Shown here one piece after another: positions 8,449 through 24,930 of a stretch of 64,000 bases of DNA (within the stretch, counting starts at the first letter, position 1; every line of letters starts with the position of its first letter). The DNA comes from Leifsonia sp. Leaf264 (GTDB taxonomy: Bacteria > Actinomycetota > Actinomycetes > Actinomycetales > Microbacteriaceae), in contig NZ_LMMR01000006.1 of NCBI RefSeq assembly GCF_001422325.1, positions 62,001 through 126,000 on the forward strand, given 5' to 3'. Below the pieces are notes generated by a model. The model searched no databases, had not been told where the DNA came from, and worked only from the letters and a program-made list of their open reading frames with translations. Made by a program: the position numbers and the translations under genes.

Positions 8449-8889
8449 TTAGGAGCACTCGCCCTTAACAACGCCACCATCTGAAGTGACCGAGTACACG
8501 TGATCGGTGTCAGTCGCGGTGAAATCGGCGTTGTAGCCCTCGTAGCACCACTCGGACCCGGGGCCACTCGCCGCGGTACCCGCGGTGATGACGACAGCGT
8601 CGGTGTCGTCGGTGTAGCCGTAGTCGCCGAGTGCGGTGATGTCGGGTGCGTCGGTGTCGCCCGGGTTCGCCGTGTAGTTGGCGATGATCGCAGTCTTGAG
8701 GTTGTTCAGCCCGGACTGCGTAGCCGAGTCCTTCGCGCTGTTCTGGATTCCCAGGAAGACCGGGATGGCGATGGCGGCGAGGATGCCGATGATGAGGACG
8801 ACGACGAGGAGCTCGATGAGGGTGAAGCCCTTTTCGTTGCCCTCGAGGTCTGCGCGGCGCTTGTTCAGCGCGTTGAGGAGACGAGTCAT
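8449..8889 (-). CDS. pilA: PilA, major type IV pilin
   Basis: A 146-residue prepilin. The leader MTRLLNALNKRRADLEGNEKG is cleaved before FTLIELLVVVLIIGILAAIA, a textbook class III motif with Phe+1 and Glu+5. The soluble domain is short and acidic (Asp/Thr-rich), with Cys near the C-terminus (WCYEGYN and GECS) that could form the D-region disulphide. It is the best candidate for the main pilus subunit. It is preceded by the only sizeable gap inside the operon (205 bp), which suggests its own promoter and stronger expression than the assembly genes. A perfect palindrome lies one base upstream of the start codon, and no clear Shine-Dalgarno sequence is visible. Confidence 0.92.
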   Translation of the reverse strand: MTRLLNALNKRRADLEGNEKGFTLIELLVVVLIIGILAAIAIPVFLGIQNSAKDSATQSGLNNLKTAIIANYTANPGDTDAPDITALGDYGYTDDTDAVVITAGTAASGPGSEWCYEGYNADFTATDTDHVYSVTSDGGVVKGECS

Positions 8890-8890
8890 G

Positions 8891-8905
8891 TGATTGGTCC
8901 AATCA
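8891..8905. promoter_or_regulatory. Perfect palindrome adjoining the pilA start codon
   Basis: TGATTGGTCCAATCA has 7-bp arms and a single central base. It lies one base upstream of the pilA ATG (8887-8889), where the ribosome binding site should be. It could be an operator, or an RNA hairpin limiting pilin translation. No matching regulator is identifiable here. Confidence 0.45.
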
Positions 8906-8953
8906 ATGTAGGGAGTGATGGAGTGACGAGCTCGGGGCCGTCACTTGTGATGC

Positions 8954-9013
8954 TATTCGCGGCATATTCACGGGCAGAATCCCGCGAACAGGGGGGATGC
9001 GGGATATTCGTGG
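8954..9013. repeat. Three copies of TATTCRYGG upstream of pilA
   Basis: TATTCGCGG (8954-8962), TATTCACGG (8965-8973) and TATTCGTGG (9005-9013) recur in the gap between pilC and pilA. A looser copy with an extra T lies near 9079. The direct repeats could be regulator sites. Confidence 0.35.
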
Positions 9014-9094
9014 CCCCAGTTCTCGGGGGTCGCGGCCGCCCCGCAGGCATCGAAGGGTCACATGCGGACTGAGGCATGTATTTCGCGGTCGTGA

Positions 9095-10330
9095 CTACTT
9101 GATGAGGGTGAAGATCTGGAAGACGGGCATGTACAGCGCAACGACCATGCCGCCGATGACGACTCCGATGAAGGCGATCATGAGGGGTTCGATGAGTGCG
9201 GTCAGCTGCTCGGTCGCCGCCTGCACCTCCTGGTCATAGAAATCCGCGACCTTGCTCAACATGACCTCGAGCGAGCCGGAGTCCTCTCCCACGGCGATCA
9301 TCTGCACCACCATGGTCGGGAAGATCGCTTCCTCGGCCAACGGGCCGGCGATCGACTTGCCCTGACGCACCGAATCCTGCACCTTCTGCAGAGCCCGTTC
9401 GATGACGATATTGCCGCTCGTCTCCCCCACGATGGTCAGGGACTGAAGGATCGGCACGCCGGACGCCATCATCGTGGAGAAGTTGCGGGCGAAGCGGGCG
9501 ATCGAGAGCTTCTGCAGGATCTTTCCGAAGACGGGAAGCTTCAACTTGAGTGGATCGACGACAGCACGCACCTTCTCGGTGTGCTTGTTCTGCCCCCACC
9601 AGATCGAGAAGACGATCGATCCCACGATGAGAACTGGCGCGAGCCAGGTCATGTTCTCGGACAACACGACGAGTACCTGCGTCGGCAGCGGCAGTTGGCC
9701 GCCCAACTGCTCGAACATCGTCTTGAAGATGGGCACGACGAAGATGAGCATGATGATCACGCCCACGACTGACATGAGGAGCACGATCACCGGGTAGGTG
9801 AGAGCGGACTTGATGGTGTCGCGCAGCTTCGCCTCGTCCTCGAAGTTCTTCGCGATCTTCTCGAGTGCCTCGTCGATGAACCCGCCCGTCTCACCCGCCT
9901 TCACGAGATTGAGCATGATGGGAGGGAAGACCCGGGGATGCTTGCGCATGGCATCCGACAGCGACAGTCCGGTCTCGACATCGCTGCGCACCTCACCCAG
10001 CACCTTGGCCAGAGCGGGGTTCTCGGTCTGGTCGGCCAGGATGTTGAGGGTGCGGATGAGAGACAAGCCGGCCGAGGTCATGGTCGCCATCTGACGCGCG
10101 GCGATTGCGAGGTCTTTGAGCTTGACCTTCTTCTCGAAGCCGGGGATCTTGATCTCACGGCCGAGGCCGGTACCGGCCGGCGCCTCCGTGATGTCGATGG
10201 GCGTCACGCCCAGGGCCTTGAGTTTGCTCACGACCGCGGACTGGTTGGGGGCCTCGATGCGGCCCTTCGCTGACTTGCCCTCGGTATCACGGCCCGTGTA
10301 GTTGAACGCGAGCGTCGCCGGCGCAGCCAT
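9095..10330 (-). CDS. pilC: PilC, type IV pilus platform protein
   Basis: A 411-residue polytopic protein of the GspF/PilC family. It has two copies of the T2SSF domain (about residues 70-190 and 275-395), each starting with the family pattern near 'FARQMATMTSAGLSLIRTL' and 'FARNFSTMMASGVPILQSL'. Three hydrophobic helices are seen near 170-190, 220-240 and 375-400. PilC is the rotor that the PilB and PilT motors act on. It starts 3 bp after pilT. Confidence 0.93.
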   Translation of the reverse strand: MAAPATLAFNYTGRDTEGKSAKGRIEAPNQSAVVSKLKALGVTPIDITEAPAGTGLGREIKIPGFEKKVKLKDLAIAARQMATMTSAGLSLIRTLNILADQTENPALAKVLGEVRSDVETGLSLSDAMRKHPRVFPPIMLNLVKAGETGGFIDEALEKIAKNFEDEAKLRDTIKSALTYPVIVLLMSVVGVIIMLIFVVPIFKTMFEQLGGQLPLPTQVLVVLSENMTWLAPVLIVGSIVFSIWWGQNKHTEKVRAVVDPLKLKLPVFGKILQKLSIARFARNFSTMMASGVPILQSLTIVGETSGNIVIERALQKVQDSVRQGKSIAGPLAEEAIFPTMVVQMIAVGEDSGSLEVMLSKVADFYDQEVQAATEQLTALIEPLMIAFIGVVIGGMVVALYMPVFQIFTLIK

Positions 10331-10333
10331 CGG

Positions 10334-12403
10334 CTAGTGCCCCGATCCGGAGAACGCATCTCCATAGTCGATACCGTCGACCGAGCCGCCGGCCTCGTGC
10401 CGCTCATCGCGTTGGATGAGGCGCTTCAGGCTTTCGAGGTCGTGCGACTTCTCGACGGCGGCCGCGCGCGTGATGGTGCCGGCATCCACGAGCTCTGCAA
10501 GGTGCTGGTCGAGGGTGTGCATACCGAGACCGCGACCGGCCTGCATGGCCGAGTCGATCTGGTAGGTCTTGCCCTCGCGCACGAGGTTGCTGATGGCCGG
10601 CGTCATGACGAGCACCTCGGTGGCCACAGCACGCCCGATGCCGCTGGCCTTCTTCACCAGCGTCTGAGTCACCACGCCCTGCAGAGTCGCTGCGAGCTGC
10701 GCGCGAACCTGGTTCTGCTGGTGTGGCGGGTAGACGTCGATGATGCGGTCGATGGTCTGCGCCGCGCTCTGCGTGTGCAGCGTGGCGAAGACGAGGTGGC
10801 CGGTCTCGGCTGCGGTGAGGGCGACGGAGATGGTCTCCAGGTCGCGGAGCTCGCCCACCAGGATGACATCGGGGTCCTGGCGCAGCACGTGCTTGAGCGC
10901 GGCGGCGAAGCTGTGCGTGTCGTGCCCGACCTCGCGCTGGTTGACCAACGACTTCTTGTGGTTGTGCATGAACTCGATCGGGTCCTCGACCGTCACGATG
11001 TGGTCGGCGCGGGTCGAATTGACCAGGTCGATCAGGGCAGCCAGAGTCGTCGACTTACCCGAACCGGTCGGGCCGGTGACGAGCACGAGACCGCGGGCCA
11101 GCGTCGAGAAGCGTGACACCGTCGTCGGGATGCCGAGCTGGTCGAGGGTCTTGATCTCCGTCGGGATGAGACGGAAGGCAGCGCCGACGTTCTCGCGCTG
11201 CTGGTAGATGTTCACACGGAAGCGAGCGTTCTCCGAGATCGCGTACGCGAAGTCGAGCTCGAGCTCGCGCTCGAACTTCTGCTTCTGCGCCGGTGACAGG
11301 ATGCTGTAGATCGCCTGCTTCGTCTTGTCGCTGGTCCACACCGGGCCGGGCAGCTGCGTCAGGCCACCGTGGATGCGGATGGTCGGCGCCGAGTTGGCCG
11401 TGACGTGGAGGTCGGATGCGCCCTGCAGCACCACCTCGGTGAGGGAGTGGACGAGGTCGCGGTCGGCGTCCGCCCGCGGTGCCGATTCCTCGGCGGGAAC
11501 GGATGCTGCGGGCCGACCGTCCTGCGGCTCGCGCGCCGGTGCATGCGTCGGAGGGGTCCGGACGAGGTCGGCAACAGCCAGGTCAGCTGCCGGCGCTGCG
11601 GCGGCGTCACCCGTCGGCGCGTCCGCGTCTGCCGGCGCCACAGGCGCGACCGGCGGCGTCAGATCGAGCACCTCGGTCGGCAGCACCGGCAGCACAGCCG
11701 TGGTGGGGTGCGGCTCAGCGGCTTCGGTGCGGAAGAGACCGGAGTCGAGGGGCGCGGTCTTCGAGAAGTCGGGCACGGCAGGGTGCACGGGCTCGGCAGC
11801 GTCGGCCGGCACGGCAGAAGCAGCGGGCGCGGCGGGAGCTGCGGCATCCGTACCGCCCACGAGTCCGTCGGTGAACGGGTTGCCGGTCTCGGCCGCGATC
11901 TCGGCGCGTCGCGAACGACGTGACTCACCGACGGGCGGAGCCACCGGGGCAGGGAGGGGCACAGCGAGCGGCGCCACCGATGCTGCAGCCTCCACGGGTG
12001 CGACCACTGGAGCAACGACCGGAGCCGGAACAGGAGCGGGCGCGGCGAAGGCGACGGGCTCGGGGTTCTGCACCTGCGACGCGTCGCGGAGGGCTTCCTG
12101 ACGCAGGCTCTCACGCCACGATGCCTCGAGGGCCTCGGCCAGCGGGTCGGACGCAGCGGGCGAGACCTGCGACGGCTGCAGCGGCGGCACGGATACCGCG
12201 GCCGGCGGAGCAGCAGGAGCGGCCACAGGTGGCACGACCGCGGGCGGCACGGCAGCGGCAGGCGGCTGCGCAGGCACGGGCGCACTCGCCGGAGGCGGCG
12301 ACATGGGCGCCGCTCCCCCGGTGCCACCCGTGAGCAGGGCGGCCCAGTCCTCGAACGAGATGCCCGGAGGGTTGACCGGCAGGTCGTTGTTCTGGTTCGT
12401 CAT
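10334..12403 (-). CDS. pilT: PilT, retraction ATPase with long disordered N-terminal extension
   Basis: A 689-residue protein. The C-terminal 350 residues are a complete PilT: Walker A GPTGSGKSTT (Lys450), Walker B around DPDVILVGELRD, and the PilT-specific segment AISNLVREGKTYQI, which distinguishes retraction motors from PilB. The first 330 or so residues are Pro/Ala/Val-rich low complexity, absent from classical 340-residue PilT. The ATG at 12403 has AAGGAG 7 nt upstream; a longer frame reaching into pilB is rejected. It hydrolyses ATP to depolymerise pili, driving twitching or DNA uptake. It starts 25 bp after pilB. The extension may tether the motor or bind partners (inference). Confidence 0.92.
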   Translation of the reverse strand: MTNQNNDLPVNPPGISFEDWAALLTGGTGGAAPMSPPPASAPVPAQPPAAAVPPAVVPPVAAPAAPPAAVSVPPLQPSQVSPAASDPLAEALEASWRESLRQEALRDASQVQNPEPVAFAAPAPVPAPVVAPVVAPVEAAASVAPLAVPLPAPVAPPVGESRRSRRAEIAAETGNPFTDGLVGGTDAAAPAAPAASAVPADAAEPVHPAVPDFSKTAPLDSGLFRTEAAEPHPTTAVLPVLPTEVLDLTPPVAPVAPADADAPTGDAAAAPAADLAVADLVRTPPTHAPAREPQDGRPAASVPAEESAPRADADRDLVHSLTEVVLQGASDLHVTANSAPTIRIHGGLTQLPGPVWTSDKTKQAIYSILSPAQKQKFERELELDFAYAISENARFRVNIYQQRENVGAAFRLIPTEIKTLDQLGIPTTVSRFSTLARGLVLVTGPTGSGKSTTLAALIDLVNSTRADHIVTVEDPIEFMHNHKKSLVNQREVGHDTHSFAAALKHVLRQDPDVILVGELRDLETISVALTAAETGHLVFATLHTQSAAQTIDRIIDVYPPHQQNQVRAQLAATLQGVVTQTLVKKASGIGRAVATEVLVMTPAISNLVREGKTYQIDSAMQAGRGLGMHTLDQHLAELVDAGTITRAAAVEKSHDLESLKRLIQRDERHEAGGSVDGIDYGDAFSGSGH

Positions 12404-12428
12404 GACGTCTCCTTGTTCGCGCGGGTCG

Positions 12429-14099
12429 TCAGACGACGACACGCATGATCTCTTCAACGGATGTGAGTCCTGCCTGCACCTTGAGCCAGCCGTCCTGGCG
12501 GAGTGTGCGCATCCCGTTCGCCTGGGCGGCGCGCGCGATGTCGGATGACGCGGCACGGGCCACGGCCATCCGTTCGATCTCCTCGTTGACGGCCATGATC
12601 TCGTGCAGGGCGAGACGACCGCGGTAGCCGGTGTTCGAGCAGCTCGAGCATCCGGTGGGGGCGAAGGTTCCGACGGGTTCCCCGTTGGGGTCGACGTCGA
12701 AACGCAGGGCGGCGAGCTGGCGGGCTTCCGTGTAGATGGGGTGCTTGCAGCGCTCGCAGAGGCGGCGCGCCAGACGCTGAGCCACGACGCAATCGAGCGC
12801 GGACCCCACGAGGAATGGCTCGATGTCCATCTCGATGAGACGGGTCACGGCCGATGGCGCATCGTTGGTGTGCAGGGTCGAGAGCACGAGGTGGCCCGTG
12901 AGCGAGGCCTCGATGGCGATCTGCGCCGTCTCGTGGTCGCGGATCTCACCGAGCAGCACGACGTCGGGGTCGGAGCGCAGGATGCTGCGCAGGGCGCTGG
13001 CGAAGGTGAGGCCGGCCTTGGGGTTGACCTGCACCTGGTTGATGCCGGCCATGCGGTACTCGACCGGGTCCTCGACCGTGATGACGTTGACCTCGGTGCG
13101 CGCGACCTGGTTGAGCGTCGAGTACAGCGTCGTCGACTTTCCGGAACCGGTCGGGCCCGTCACGAGGATCATGCCGTACGGCTTCGAGTACGAGTCGCGA
13201 TAGATGCCGGCGTTGGCCTCGCTGAGCCCCAGGTCGCGCAGGTCGAGGCTGGTGTTCGTGTTGTCGAGGATTCGCATGACGACCTTCTCGCCCCACACCG
13301 TGGGAAGGGTCGCGACGCGCAGGTCGATCTTGCGGCCACCGGAGTTGACCGACATGCGGCCGTCCTGCGGCTTGCGACGCTCGGCGATGTCGATGTCGCT
13401 CATGATCTTGAGCCGCGAGATCACGCCGTTCTGAATGCTCTTGGGCGCGCTCTGCATCTCGTGCAGCACGCCGTCGATGCGGTACCGCACCCGAACGCTG
13501 TTCTCGGCCGGCTCGATGTGGATGTCCGACGCGTGGTCCTCGATCGCCTGGCTCACCAGGAGGTTGACGAAGCGCACGATGGGGGCGTCGTCGTCCTGCG
13601 AGTCCGACACGCTGAAGGCGTCAGTCAGGAGGGCGGCGTTCTCCTCCTCGAGGGTGTTCGTGAGGTCGGTGAGCTCGTCGTCGGCGCGGTGGTAGCGCGC
13701 GATGGCAGCGAGCAGGTCGCTGCGTTCGGCGACGACGGCCACGACCTGGAGTCCGGATGCCTCACGGACATCGTCGATCGCGAAGACGTCGCCGGGGTTC
13801 GTCATGGCGAGCACGATGCGCCCTGGAGCGAGGGCTATCGGCATGACCTCGTAGCGACGGCAGGTCGCCGCACTGACCAGCACGATGGCGGCCCGGTCGA
13901 CGGGATAGTCGACCAGCTCGATGAACGGAACGCCGGCCTGGGCGGCCCGCGCCTTGGCGAGCTGCATCTCGTTGATGACGCCACGATCGACGAGGCCGCG
14001 CACGGCGCCCTCATCGGTCTCGTCCATGCCCATGATCTCGTCGAGATGCTCGATGGGCAGGTGTCCGTGCAGAATGAGGATCTCTGAAAGCGCAGCCAC
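12429..14099 (-). CDS. pilB: PilB, pilus extension ATPase
   Basis: A 556-residue GspE/PilB ATPase and first gene of the operon. It has an N-terminal MshEN-like domain (about 1-140), then the ATPase core with Walker A GPTGSGKSTT (Lys321), an Asp box, Walker B (DPDVVLLGEIRD) and the zinc tetracysteine module (CERCKHP then CSSCSNTG) characteristic of extension motors. It powers pilin polymerisation through PilC. The start is GTG at 14099 with GGGAGG about 8 nt upstream. The 285-bp gap upstream (14100-14384) must hold the operon promoter; I could not find a convincing -35/-10 pair there. Confidence 0.93.
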   Translation of the reverse strand: MAALSEILILHGHLPIEHLDEIMGMDETDEGAVRGLVDRGVINEMQLAKARAAQAGVPFIELVDYPVDRAAIVLVSAATCRRYEVMPIALAPGRIVLAMTNPGDVFAIDDVREASGLQVVAVVAERSDLLAAIARYHRADDELTDLTNTLEEENAALLTDAFSVSDSQDDDAPIVRFVNLLVSQAIEDHASDIHIEPAENSVRVRYRIDGVLHEMQSAPKSIQNGVISRLKIMSDIDIAERRKPQDGRMSVNSGGRKIDLRVATLPTVWGEKVVMRILDNTNTSLDLRDLGLSEANAGIYRDSYSKPYGMILVTGPTGSGKSTTLYSTLNQVARTEVNVITVEDPVEYRMAGINQVQVNPKAGLTFASALRSILRSDPDVVLLGEIRDHETAQIAIEASLTGHLVLSTLHTNDAPSAVTRLIEMDIEPFLVGSALDCVVAQRLARRLCERCKHPIYTEARQLAALRFDVDPNGEPVGTFAPTGCSSCSNTGYRGRLALHEIMAVNEEIERMAVARAASSDIARAAQANGMRTLRQDGWLKVQAGLTSVEEIMRVVV

Positions 14100-14384
14100 G
14101 CCGATCCTCCCGGTAGGGACACCAAAGCTGCGGCTATGGCCCGAGCGGCCGCAGTTTGTGTAGGGGCAAGAAAGGGAGCTCGGGTGAATTGTTCAGGTAA
14201 CAGGGCAAGCTAACGGTGTTCGCACGCCTCCCACCAGTCCCGCAATCGGGGCACGTGCGGTGTCGGCCGTTTCGACGACCTTCGGACGACGGATGCCGTA
14301 CCCCGTGATCGTGCCCGACGAGCTACTCCCGCGACGCCGATACGCTCGACAGGTCTCACCTTCACCGACGAGAACGGATGTCGC

Positions 14385-15386
14385 ATGGCCCGGTTCGACC
14401 TCACCCTGCCGGAACTCGAGCTCTACCGTCCCGAGGTCACCGAGCCCGCCGACTTCGACGCCTTCTGGGAACGCACCCTCGACGAGGCGCGCGCCTTCCC
14501 GGCCGAGCCGGTCCTGGAACGCGTGGACTCGCCGCTCACGCAGGTCGAGGTCTACGACGTGACCTTCAACGGCTTCGCCGGGCAGCCCGTGAAGGCGTGG
14601 CTGCTGCTGCCGGCGAGCCACGGCGGGGAGTCCGCCGCCCCGCTCCCGGCCGTCGTCGAGTACCTCGGCTACGGCGGCGGACGCGGACTGCCGCACGAGC
14701 GGCTCGAGTGGGCGGCATCCGGCTACGCGCATCTCATCATGGACACCCGCGGTCAGGGCAGCGGCTGGGGCTCCGGCGGCGATACCCCCGACCCCGTGGG
14801 CACAGGGCCCTCCTCCCCCGGCTTCATGACCCGCGGCATCGAGAGCCCCGACAGCTACTACTACCGGCGGGTGTTCACCGATGCCGTGCGTCTCGTCGAC
14901 GCCGCCCGCACGCTTCCGCAGATCGACGCGACACGCGTGGCGGTCACTGGCGTGAGCCAGGGCGGGGGAATCGCCGTCGCGGTCGCCGGGCTGGCCAAGG
15001 GCCTGATCGGCGTGCTGCCCGACGTGCCGTTCCTGCAGCATTTCGAGCGCGCCGTGGGTCTGACGGATGCGTTCCCGTACCAGGAGATCGTCACCTACCT
15101 CTCCGTTCACCGCGACTTGGTCGAGCAGAGCCATCGCACGCTGTCGTACTTCGACGGGGTGAACTTCGCCAAGCGGGCCTCGGCACCGGCGCTGTTCTCC
15201 ACCGCGCTGCACGACCAGACCTGTCCGCCGTCCACTGTCTTCGCCACTCGCAACCAGTGGGCGACCGATGCCGCCATCGAGGTGTACCCGTTCAACCAGC
15301 ACGAGGGCGGCCAGGCGCATCACTGGGTGAAGCAGGCTGCGTGGCTGGCGGAACGGCTGGCAGCGGTGCGGGCGGCATCCGTCTGA
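14385..15386 (+). CDS. Acetylxylan esterase / cephalosporin-C deacetylase family hydrolase
   Basis: A 333-residue alpha/beta hydrolase of carbohydrate esterase family 7. The N-terminus (FDLTLPELELYRPEVTEP, then DFDAFW) is typical. The nucleophile is Ser191 in TGVSQGGG, the acid Asp277 in LHDQTCPP, and the base His306 in NQHEGG; the mid-protein DTRGQGSGW segment is also diagnostic. These enzymes remove acetyl groups from xylo-oligosaccharides or small acetylated sugars in the cytoplasm. No signal peptide is seen. The next genes encode a sugar-kinase-like protein and another esterase, consistent with processing of acetylated saccharides, although no glycoside hydrolase lies nearby. Confidence 0.9.
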   Translation: MARFDLTLPELELYRPEVTEPADFDAFWERTLDEARAFPAEPVLERVDSPLTQVEVYDVTFNGFAGQPVKAWLLLPASHGGESAAPLPAVVEYLGYGGGRGLPHERLEWAASGYAHLIMDTRGQGSGWGSGGDTPDPVGTGPSSPGFMTRGIESPDSYYYRRVFTDAVRLVDAARTLPQIDATRVAVTGVSQGGGIAVAVAGLAKGLIGVLPDVPFLQHFERAVGLTDAFPYQEIVTYLSVHRDLVEQSHRTLSYFDGVNFAKRASAPALFSTALHDQTCPPSTVFATRNQWATDAAIEVYPFNQHEGGQAHHWVKQAAWLAERLAAVRAASV

Positions 15387-15423
15387 GGGAACCCGCGAGC
15401 GACCGCGCGACTACGATCGACGG

Positions 15424-16380
15424 GTGACTTCTCCCGCCTCCACCGCAGGTTCCGCCGCTCGTTCCGCCCTCGCCATCGACGCCGGCCAGACCGGCATCAA
15501 GGTGCGTCTCGACGACGCTGACGGCTCGCAGCGGGACTTCGAGTTCACCGGCATCCGCACCGACCGCCCGCTCATCCCCCAGCTCGCCGGCGTGGTCGTC
15601 GCCGTGGCCGAGGAGACCGGCAGCGACGTCGACGTCGTGAGCTTCGGCGTCTCGGGACTCACCCCGGAGCAGACCCGCCCCGAGGAGCTGCTCTCGGCGC
15701 TCAAGCCGTTCCGCGTGCGCGAGGTTCGACTCACGCACGACTCCATCGGCGCGTACCTCGGAGCCCTCGGAGCGTCACGCGGCGCCGTCGTCGCATCCGG
15801 CACCGGCGTCGTGACCCTCGGTGTCGGCGTCACCGCCGTCGCGCGCGTCGACGGCTGGGGCTACCTCATCGGCGACGCCGGCAGCGGCTACTCGATCGGG
15901 CGCGCTGCCCTCGACGCCGTCATGCGCGCCTACGACGGCCGCGGCGCCGAGACCGCCCTCACCGCGGTGGTGCAGCGCGAGTTCCCCGAGCTCGAGGAGG
16001 CCTACATCGACCTGCAGTCCGATGACGGACGTGTACGCCGCATCGCCGCGTACGCCGCCGTCGTCGGGGAATTGGCGGCGACGGATGCCGTCGCCGCCGG
16101 CATCATGACGGCCGCCGGTCATGATCTGGCGCTCTCGGCGCTCACGGCGCTGCGCCGCGTCGGCGAGGACGCGAACCGCACCGCCAGTGTGCGCGGCATC
16201 GGCGGCGTGTTCCGCTCCGCCGAGCTGGCCGGCGCCTTCGCCGCCTCAGTGCGTGAGGTGCTGCCGGATGCCGACATCCAGACCGGCTCCGCGCATCCGC
16301 TGGACGGGGTCGCACTCCTGCCTTCGGTCTCCCTCGACGGACCCTTCGGAGCTCACATCGCGGTGGCAGGCGGGCGCTGA
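15424..16380 (+). CDS. BadF/BadG-type ATPase, N-acetylglucosamine-kinase-like
   Basis: A 318-residue protein of the ASKHA superfamily. The phosphate-1 loop is LAIDAGQTGIKVRL (about residues 14-27). The phosphate-2 region VVASGTGVVTLGVG and the following GWGYLIGDAGSGYSIG are hallmarks of the GlcNAc kinase branch of the BadF/BadG family. It probably phosphorylates GlcNAc or a related amino sugar in recycling or uptake. The GTG start at 15424 lies exactly 6 nt after TACGAT (15412-15417), indicating a leaderless transcript despite only 37 bp to the preceding gene. It ends 44 bp before the esterase gene, which has its own -10 hexamer. Confidence 0.85.
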   Translation: MTSPASTAGSAARSALAIDAGQTGIKVRLDDADGSQRDFEFTGIRTDRPLIPQLAGVVVAVAEETGSDVDVVSFGVSGLTPEQTRPEELLSALKPFRVREVRLTHDSIGAYLGALGASRGAVVASGTGVVTLGVGVTAVARVDGWGYLIGDAGSGYSIGRAALDAVMRAYDGRGAETALTAVVQREFPELEEAYIDLQSDDGRVRRIAAYAAVVGELAATDAVAAGIMTAAGHDLALSALTALRRVGEDANRTASVRGIGGVFRSAELAGAFAASVREVLPDADIQTGSAHPLDGVALLPSVSLDGPFGAHIAVAGGR

Positions 16381-16424
16381 ATCTGCGCCTCGCGCACCTC
16401 ATCACCCGGTCGTAGGGTGTCCCC

Positions 16425-17162
16425 ATGGCCCTGATGCAGTGCAGCTTCTTCTCCGACGTTCTCGGCGTCACCACTCACGCGAACGTCATCCTGCCGCAGG
16501 AGGCGACCCTCACCGGCGCCCCGCTGCCGGTGCTCTACCTCCTGCACGGACGGTCGGATGACGAGACCGCGTGGCTGCGCTGGAGCGCGATCGAGCGGCA
16601 CGCCACCGAACACGGCATCGCCGTGGTCATGCCCGCGGCCGGCCGCAGCTTCTACACCGACCAGGTTGTCGGCTACGACTACTTCACGTTCATCTCTGAG
16701 GAGCTGCCGCGGGTGATGCAGGGGTTCTTCCCGCTGTCGGGGGCGCGAGAGGACACCTTCGTCGCCGGGCTGTCGATGGGCGGCTACGGCGCCTTCAAGT
16801 GGGCCTTGAACAGGCCCGGCACAGTCGCCGCCGCGGCGAGCCTCTCGGGCGCACTCGACATCGCCATCAGGCCGCAGGATGCCGAATGGCTGGCGAACCA
16901 TGGCAGCCTCGAGCAGGCGCGGGCCAAAGGGGACGACCTGTTCGCGCTGGCGGCCTCGCTCGATGCGGCATCCGTGCCGCCGCTGTTCCAGTGGTGCGGG
17001 ATCGAGGACCACCTGATCGAGGAGAACCGGCGGTTCCGTGATGCGGCGGATGCCGCCGGCCTGCCACTCACCGCCAGCGAAGGGCCCGGCGGGCACGACT
17101 GGGCGCGGTGGGACGAGCAGATCCAGCGCGTGCTGGGGTGGCTGCCGTTGCGGACTCGCTGA
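16425..17162 (+). CDS. Esterase, S-formylglutathione-hydrolase-like (esterase D family)
   Basis: A 245-residue alpha/beta hydrolase. It has the oxyanion region LYLLHGRSDDETAW, nucleophile motif GLSMGGYGAFKWA (Ser near residue 112), acid Asp in WCGIEDHL and the C-terminal GGHDWARWD with the catalytic His. This pattern fits the tributyrin esterase/EstA branch of the esterase D family; substrate unknown. No signal peptide is visible. The ATG is 6 nt downstream of TAGGGT (16413-16418), a leaderless start. It converges on rpoC, with a strong hairpin between them. Confidence 0.87.
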   Translation: MALMQCSFFSDVLGVTTHANVILPQEATLTGAPLPVLYLLHGRSDDETAWLRWSAIERHATEHGIAVVMPAAGRSFYTDQVVGYDYFTFISEELPRVMQGFFPLSGAREDTFVAGLSMGGYGAFKWALNRPGTVAAAASLSGALDIAIRPQDAEWLANHGSLEQARAKGDDLFALAASLDAASVPPLFQWCGIEDHLIEENRRFRDAADAAGLPLTASEGPGGHDWARWDEQIQRVLGWLPLRTR

Positions 17163-17261
17163 GACTTCAACGAGTTGCCCACTTCCGCTGGTGCGCGGGC
17201 TCCTGCACTGGCGGAAGTGGGCATGTCGGCGGCGACGAGAACCCACAGCGACACCCGGGGA

Positions 17262-17307
17262 ACCAGGAAGGGCCCCGCATCCGAGTGGATGCGGGGCCCT
17301 TCCTGGT
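17262..17307 (-). terminator. Terminator of the rpoBC operon
   Basis: A perfect 21-bp inverted repeat with a 4-nt loop lies 11 bp past the rpoC stop. It contains the run GGGCCC and is not followed by a U-tract, as is common for actinobacterial terminators. It may also stop the converging esterase transcript. Confidence 0.85.
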
Positions 17308-17318
17308 GAGACTCAGAC

Positions 17319-21236
<3,918 letters not shown>

Positions 21237-21282
21237 TTTCTCTCCTTGGAAAGTTTCCGAAGTCTTCAATTGGTGAGGTGGC

Positions 21283-24774
<3,492 letters not shown>

Positions 24775-24930
24775 GGAAATAACCTCCGTGGACCCCGTCA
24801 GGTCTCGTTACGATCGGTAATGATGGAGTACTCGTAGACCCTCTGATGCGTGGGGACCGGTATATGAACCCGATCACGCAGAGCCGACCGCAATATGAAG
24901 GCAGAGTGATGTCTAGGAGCGCAAAGAAAA

